This document shows, one piece after another, positions 62,125 to 64,000 of a DNA stretch of 64,000 nucleotides. This DNA is from Bacteroidota bacterium (lineage in GTDB: Bacteria; Bacteroidota; Bacteroidia; B-17B0; Aurantibacillaceae). The notes beneath the pieces were generated by a model that saw nothing but the letters and a program-made list of their open reading frames with translations, searched no databases and was not told the DNA's origin. Location: NCBI GenBank assembly GCA_016711805.1, contig JADJSH010000038.1:1-64000 (forward strand), written 5' to 3'. Numbering within the stretch: the stretch's first letter is position 1; each line of letters opens with the position of its first letter. Both the position numbers and the translations under genes were made by a program.

Positions 62125-63204
62125 TTATTTTTTATTCATTAATTCTGTTTGAATACGAATAGATTCTTCGTGCAATAACTGACAAATTTTTTCGGTATGA
62201 GCTCTTGGAATACCTAATTTTTCGGCCCATTGAGAACGAGTGCGCAAAATTTCTTGCCAACGGCCTAATTGAAAAATAGTTAAATCATGATCTTTTTTAT
62301 ATTCTCCAATTTGCTCAATAATGGTCATGCGTTTCTTTAACACATTAATTAATTCATCGTCCACTTCATCAATCATTTTTCTGAATTGTGTTAATCTATC
62401 AACGCAATCCGGATTTTGAGTAGAAGATTGGCGATATATAAGTCCGTCTAATAGCTCTTTTAAAGCTTCTGGCGTTAATTGCTGTTGCGCATCGCTCAAC
62501 GCTACTGAAGGATTAATGTGAGATTCAATCATTAAGCCATTCATGCCTAAATCCAAAGCTTTTTGAGCAACATGAGGGATTAACTCTCTATTACCACAAA
62601 TATGACTAGGGTCGCAAATAATAGGTAATTCAGGTAAAATGGTTTTTAACTCGATGGCAATTTCCCACAAAGGCTTATTCCGATATTTTGTTTTCCCTGC
62701 ATAATGAAAGCCGCGATGAATAGCTGCTAACTTTGTAATACCCGAATTTGATAAACGTTCAATAGCACCTAACCACAACTGCATGTCGGCATGGATAGGG
62801 TTTTTTATAAATACAGGAATATCAACGCCTTTTACCACATCCGCAATTTCTTGCACACTAAAAGGGTTTCCAGTAGTTCTTACTCCAATCCACAATACAT
62901 CTACCCCATGTTTTAGAGCCAATTCGGTGTGTTGAGCATTTGCTACTTCCACGCATGTTTTTAAGCCAAATTGCTTCTGAACTTCAGTTAACCAAACCAA
63001 TCCTGGCTCGCCGACACCTTCAAAAGCATTGGGACGAGTGCGGGGTTTCCAAATACCCGCTCTAAATAATTTTATACTTTCAATTTGTGCTAATTCTTTG
63101 GCAGTTTGCAATATTTGCTCTTCCGTTTCTGCACCACAAGGCCCAGCAATAATGAGTGGTTCATTACCTTTTGTAATCCAAGTATTTAAAGCTTGTATAT
63201 TCAT
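62125..63204 (-). CDS. bifunctional 3-deoxy-7-phosphoheptulonate synthase / chorismate mutase
   Basis: This 359-residue fusion has an N-terminal DAHP synthase domain (about 1-260; IAGPCGAETEEQI, FRAGIWKPRTRPNAFEGVG, ICDPSHICGNRE, GLMIESHINP) of the I-beta class. A C-terminal AroQ-type chorismate mutase follows (about 265-355; LTQFRKMIDEVDDELINVLKKRM, IGEYKKDH). DAHP synthase opens the shikimate pathway from PEP and erythrose 4-phosphate; chorismate mutase makes prephenate for Phe/Tyr. This order (synthase first, mutase last) is common in Bacteroidota, where the mutase domain often mediates feedback control. Confidence 0.95.
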   Translation of the reverse strand: MNIQALNTWITKGNEPLIIAGPCGAETEEQILQTAKELAQIESIKLFRAGIWKPRTRPNAFEGVGEPGLVWLTEVQKQFGLKTCVEVANAQHTELALKHGVDVLWIGVRTTGNPFSVQEIADVVKGVDIPVFIKNPIHADMQLWLGAIERLSNSGITKLAAIHRGFHYAGKTKYRNKPLWEIAIELKTILPELPIICDPSHICGNRELIPHVAQKALDLGMNGLMIESHINPSVALSDAQQQLTPEALKELLDGLIYRQSSTQNPDCVDRLTQFRKMIDEVDDELINVLKKRMTIIEQIGEYKKDHDLTIFQLGRWQEILRTRSQWAEKLGIPRAHTEKICQLLHEESIRIQTELMNKK

Positions 63205-63283
63205 TTTACAGAATACAAAGTAAACAATAAATTGTTTGATATTTTTATCTAATCAGCCAATTTATTAATATCACTTACTACAA

Positions 63284-63380
63284 AAAAATCTGTGAAAATC
63301 CGCTTTATCTGTAAAATCCGTGTTCCTATTAAAATGGGGACACAGATGAAACGGATGTGACAGATTCATACGGATTTTTA
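63284..63380. repeat. long imperfect inverted repeat built of CGGAT/CTGT units
   Basis: The left arm contains ATCTGTGAAAATCCG and CTGTAAAATCCGTGT. The right arm, after GGGGACACAG, reads the complements ACGGATGTGACAGAT and CATACGGATTTTT. It looks like the AATCTGTG/AATCCGTG dispersed repeats that I recall from many bacterial genomes. It occupies most of the 252-base gap before the small ORF; nothing else is seen there. Confidence 0.6.
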
Positions 63381-63456
63381 AACTTTATAAGTAGAAGAGA
63401 TGAACTACCATTTTTGAGGTATTGTTCCAATTCCTAGAAATTGCCAAATTTGAAAT

Positions 63457-63609
63457 ATGAACGACGACTTTAAATTTGAAAAAACGATGCAGTTAAATTT
63501 AAACTGCCCGTTATTACCATTTATTGATAGTTGCAAAAAAGGTAAAGATTGTTGCAAAAACTTTAAAAAAGGTGATCGCTGCAAAAAATGTCCTGGTAAG
63601 AAAAAATAG
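63457..63609 (+). CDS. small Cys/Lys-rich protein (50 aa)
   Basis: An ATG at 63457 opens 50 codons ending TAG at 63607. The product begins MNDDFKFEKTMQLN and ends CKKCPGKKK. It has six cysteines, five of them in the second half as C-x6-CC-x8-C-x2-C, among many lysines, which suggests metal binding. It has no signal peptide. The opposite-strand frame here is judged a shadow because this frame has the stronger composition and motif. It ends one base before the stop of the convergent TPR gene. Confidence 0.55.
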   Translation: MNDDFKFEKTMQLNLNCPLLPFIDSCKKGKDCCKNFKKGDRCKKCPGKKK

Positions 63610-63610
63610 T

Positions 63611-64000
63611 TTACCGACAATACGTCTGCAAAGGTTGCTGAGCAGCTGCAAAACCTAAATCAACCGCTTTTCTTAAATCAGCACAAGGATTTTGTTTCAT
63701 ATTCACTTTAACTACTCCTTTCCAATAATAAGCTTCTGCATAATTCGCATCTAAGTTTGTACAAGCCTCTAAATCTTGCAGGCAAGATGAAAATTGTTGC
63801 ATTTTACCATAAACGATGGCTCTTCTTAAATAGTACGTTGGATTTCTTGAATCTAATTGAATGGCATTACTATAATATGGTAAAGCTTGGTCTAACAAAT
63901 TTAAATCATCATAACAGTTAGCTAATAAAAACTGTGCTTTTACATTTTCAGGATCTATCACTAAAGCGGTTTTAGCATCTTCAATAGCTTTAGGCATATC
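63611..64000 (-). CDS. TPR repeat protein (partial, 5' end outside window)
   Basis: The last 129 or so codons of a TPR protein run off the right edge; an internal Met lies near 63997 and the frame stays open to the boundary. TPR units are visible (AKTALVIDPENVKAQFLLANCYDDLNLLDQALPYY, RRAIVYGKMQQFSSCLQDLE). The final segment, YYWKGVVKVNMKQNPCADLRKAVDLGFAAA, is typical of Bacteroidota TPR lipoproteins with the C-x-D-L-x-K-A-x-x-L-G end. Function is unknown. Confidence 0.85.
   Translation of the reverse strand, partial: DMPKAIEDAKTALVIDPENVKAQFLLANCYDDLNLLDQALPYYSNAIQLDSRNPTYYLRRAIVYGKMQQFSSCLQDLEACTNLDANYAEAYYWKGVVKVNMKQNPCADLRKAVDLGFAAAQQPLQTYCR

Noticed and set aside
63405..63620. 71-residue minus-strand open frame
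   Set aside because: It is antisense to the more convincing Cys/Lys-rich ORF at 63457-63609, overlaps the end of the TPR gene and has a Phe/Leu/Gln-rich artefact composition.
1..64000. tRNA, rRNA, insertion sequences or prophage
   Set aside because: No cloverleaf, rRNA segment, transposase or phage structural gene was found in reading the gaps and genes.

Overview
The window comes from a low-G+C member of the Bacteroidota. The evidence is: (i) promoter-like -7 boxes of the Bacteroidota type TAnnTTTG (for example before rpsF and an acyl-CoA transferase gene) and few Shine-Dalgarno sites; (ii) several exported proteins ending in a type IX secretion (T9SS) sorting domain with a YPNP-type motif; (iii) TPR-containing sensor proteins of a kind typical of the phylum; (iv) the rpsF-rpsR-rplI operon. 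The genus cannot be fixed from the sequence alone.

Layout. 1-1.65 kb: the 5' part of an OmpR-type response regulator and a lytic transglycosylase. 1.9-3.1 kb: rpsF-rpsR-rplI with a clear terminator. 3.1-9.7 kb (minus): a DUF3999-like/DUF2339 membrane pair, an ABC-F ATPase and the diadenylate cyclase cdaA. 9.76-29.0 kb (minus): nine tandem genes encoding membrane receptors that end in a SpoIIE/PP2C-type serine phosphatase. Eight have an exported TPR input domain and one has an FG-GAP-like domain. Two are split by a single-base homopolymer shift, and a 52-codon ORF plus terminator separates the first gene from the other eight. 29.0-31.1 kb: paaZ. 31.3-36.4 kb: an A/T-rich insertion-like segment with a 1361-residue DUF4297-like/NACHT/WD40-like protein (probable anti-phage STAND NTPase), a DUF1801 protein and an orphan protein. 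36.5-37.7 kb (plus): a tenth SpoIIE phosphatase with a multi-span membrane input domain.

37.8-51.0 kb is mainly housekeeping and exported proteins: M1 peptidase, DUF3817 protein, T9SS serine hydrolase, acyl-CoA transferase, a one-domain DEAD-like ATPase, mltG, a TauE/SafE permease, aspS, an SBBP-repeat T9SS protein, superoxide dismutase, a biotin carrier protein and a secreted protein. 51.2-54.7 kb: a frameshifted peptide-binding lipoprotein, a J-domain protein with HPN in place of HPD, and an alpha/beta hydrolase. 54.7-60.8 kb: two TPR-histidine kinase/NarL-type regulator pairs pointing at each other across a T9SS protein. 60.9-64 kb: a lipoprotein, a GNAT acetyltransferase, a DAHP synthase-chorismate mutase fusion, dispersed repeats, a 50-codon Cys/Lys-rich ORF and the end of a TPR gene.

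How it fits together. The phosphatases and both histidine kinases share one input module: signal peptide, TPRs, a K-D-S segment, a KYETEKKE-type linker and one membrane helix. The locus therefore looks like a workshop in which one periplasmic TPR sensor has been joined to different cytoplasmic outputs. No anti-sigma kinase or STAS partner is encoded in the window. Three genes (two phosphatases and the peptide-binding protein) are each broken by one missing base in an A or T run, which suggests either sequence error or slippage.
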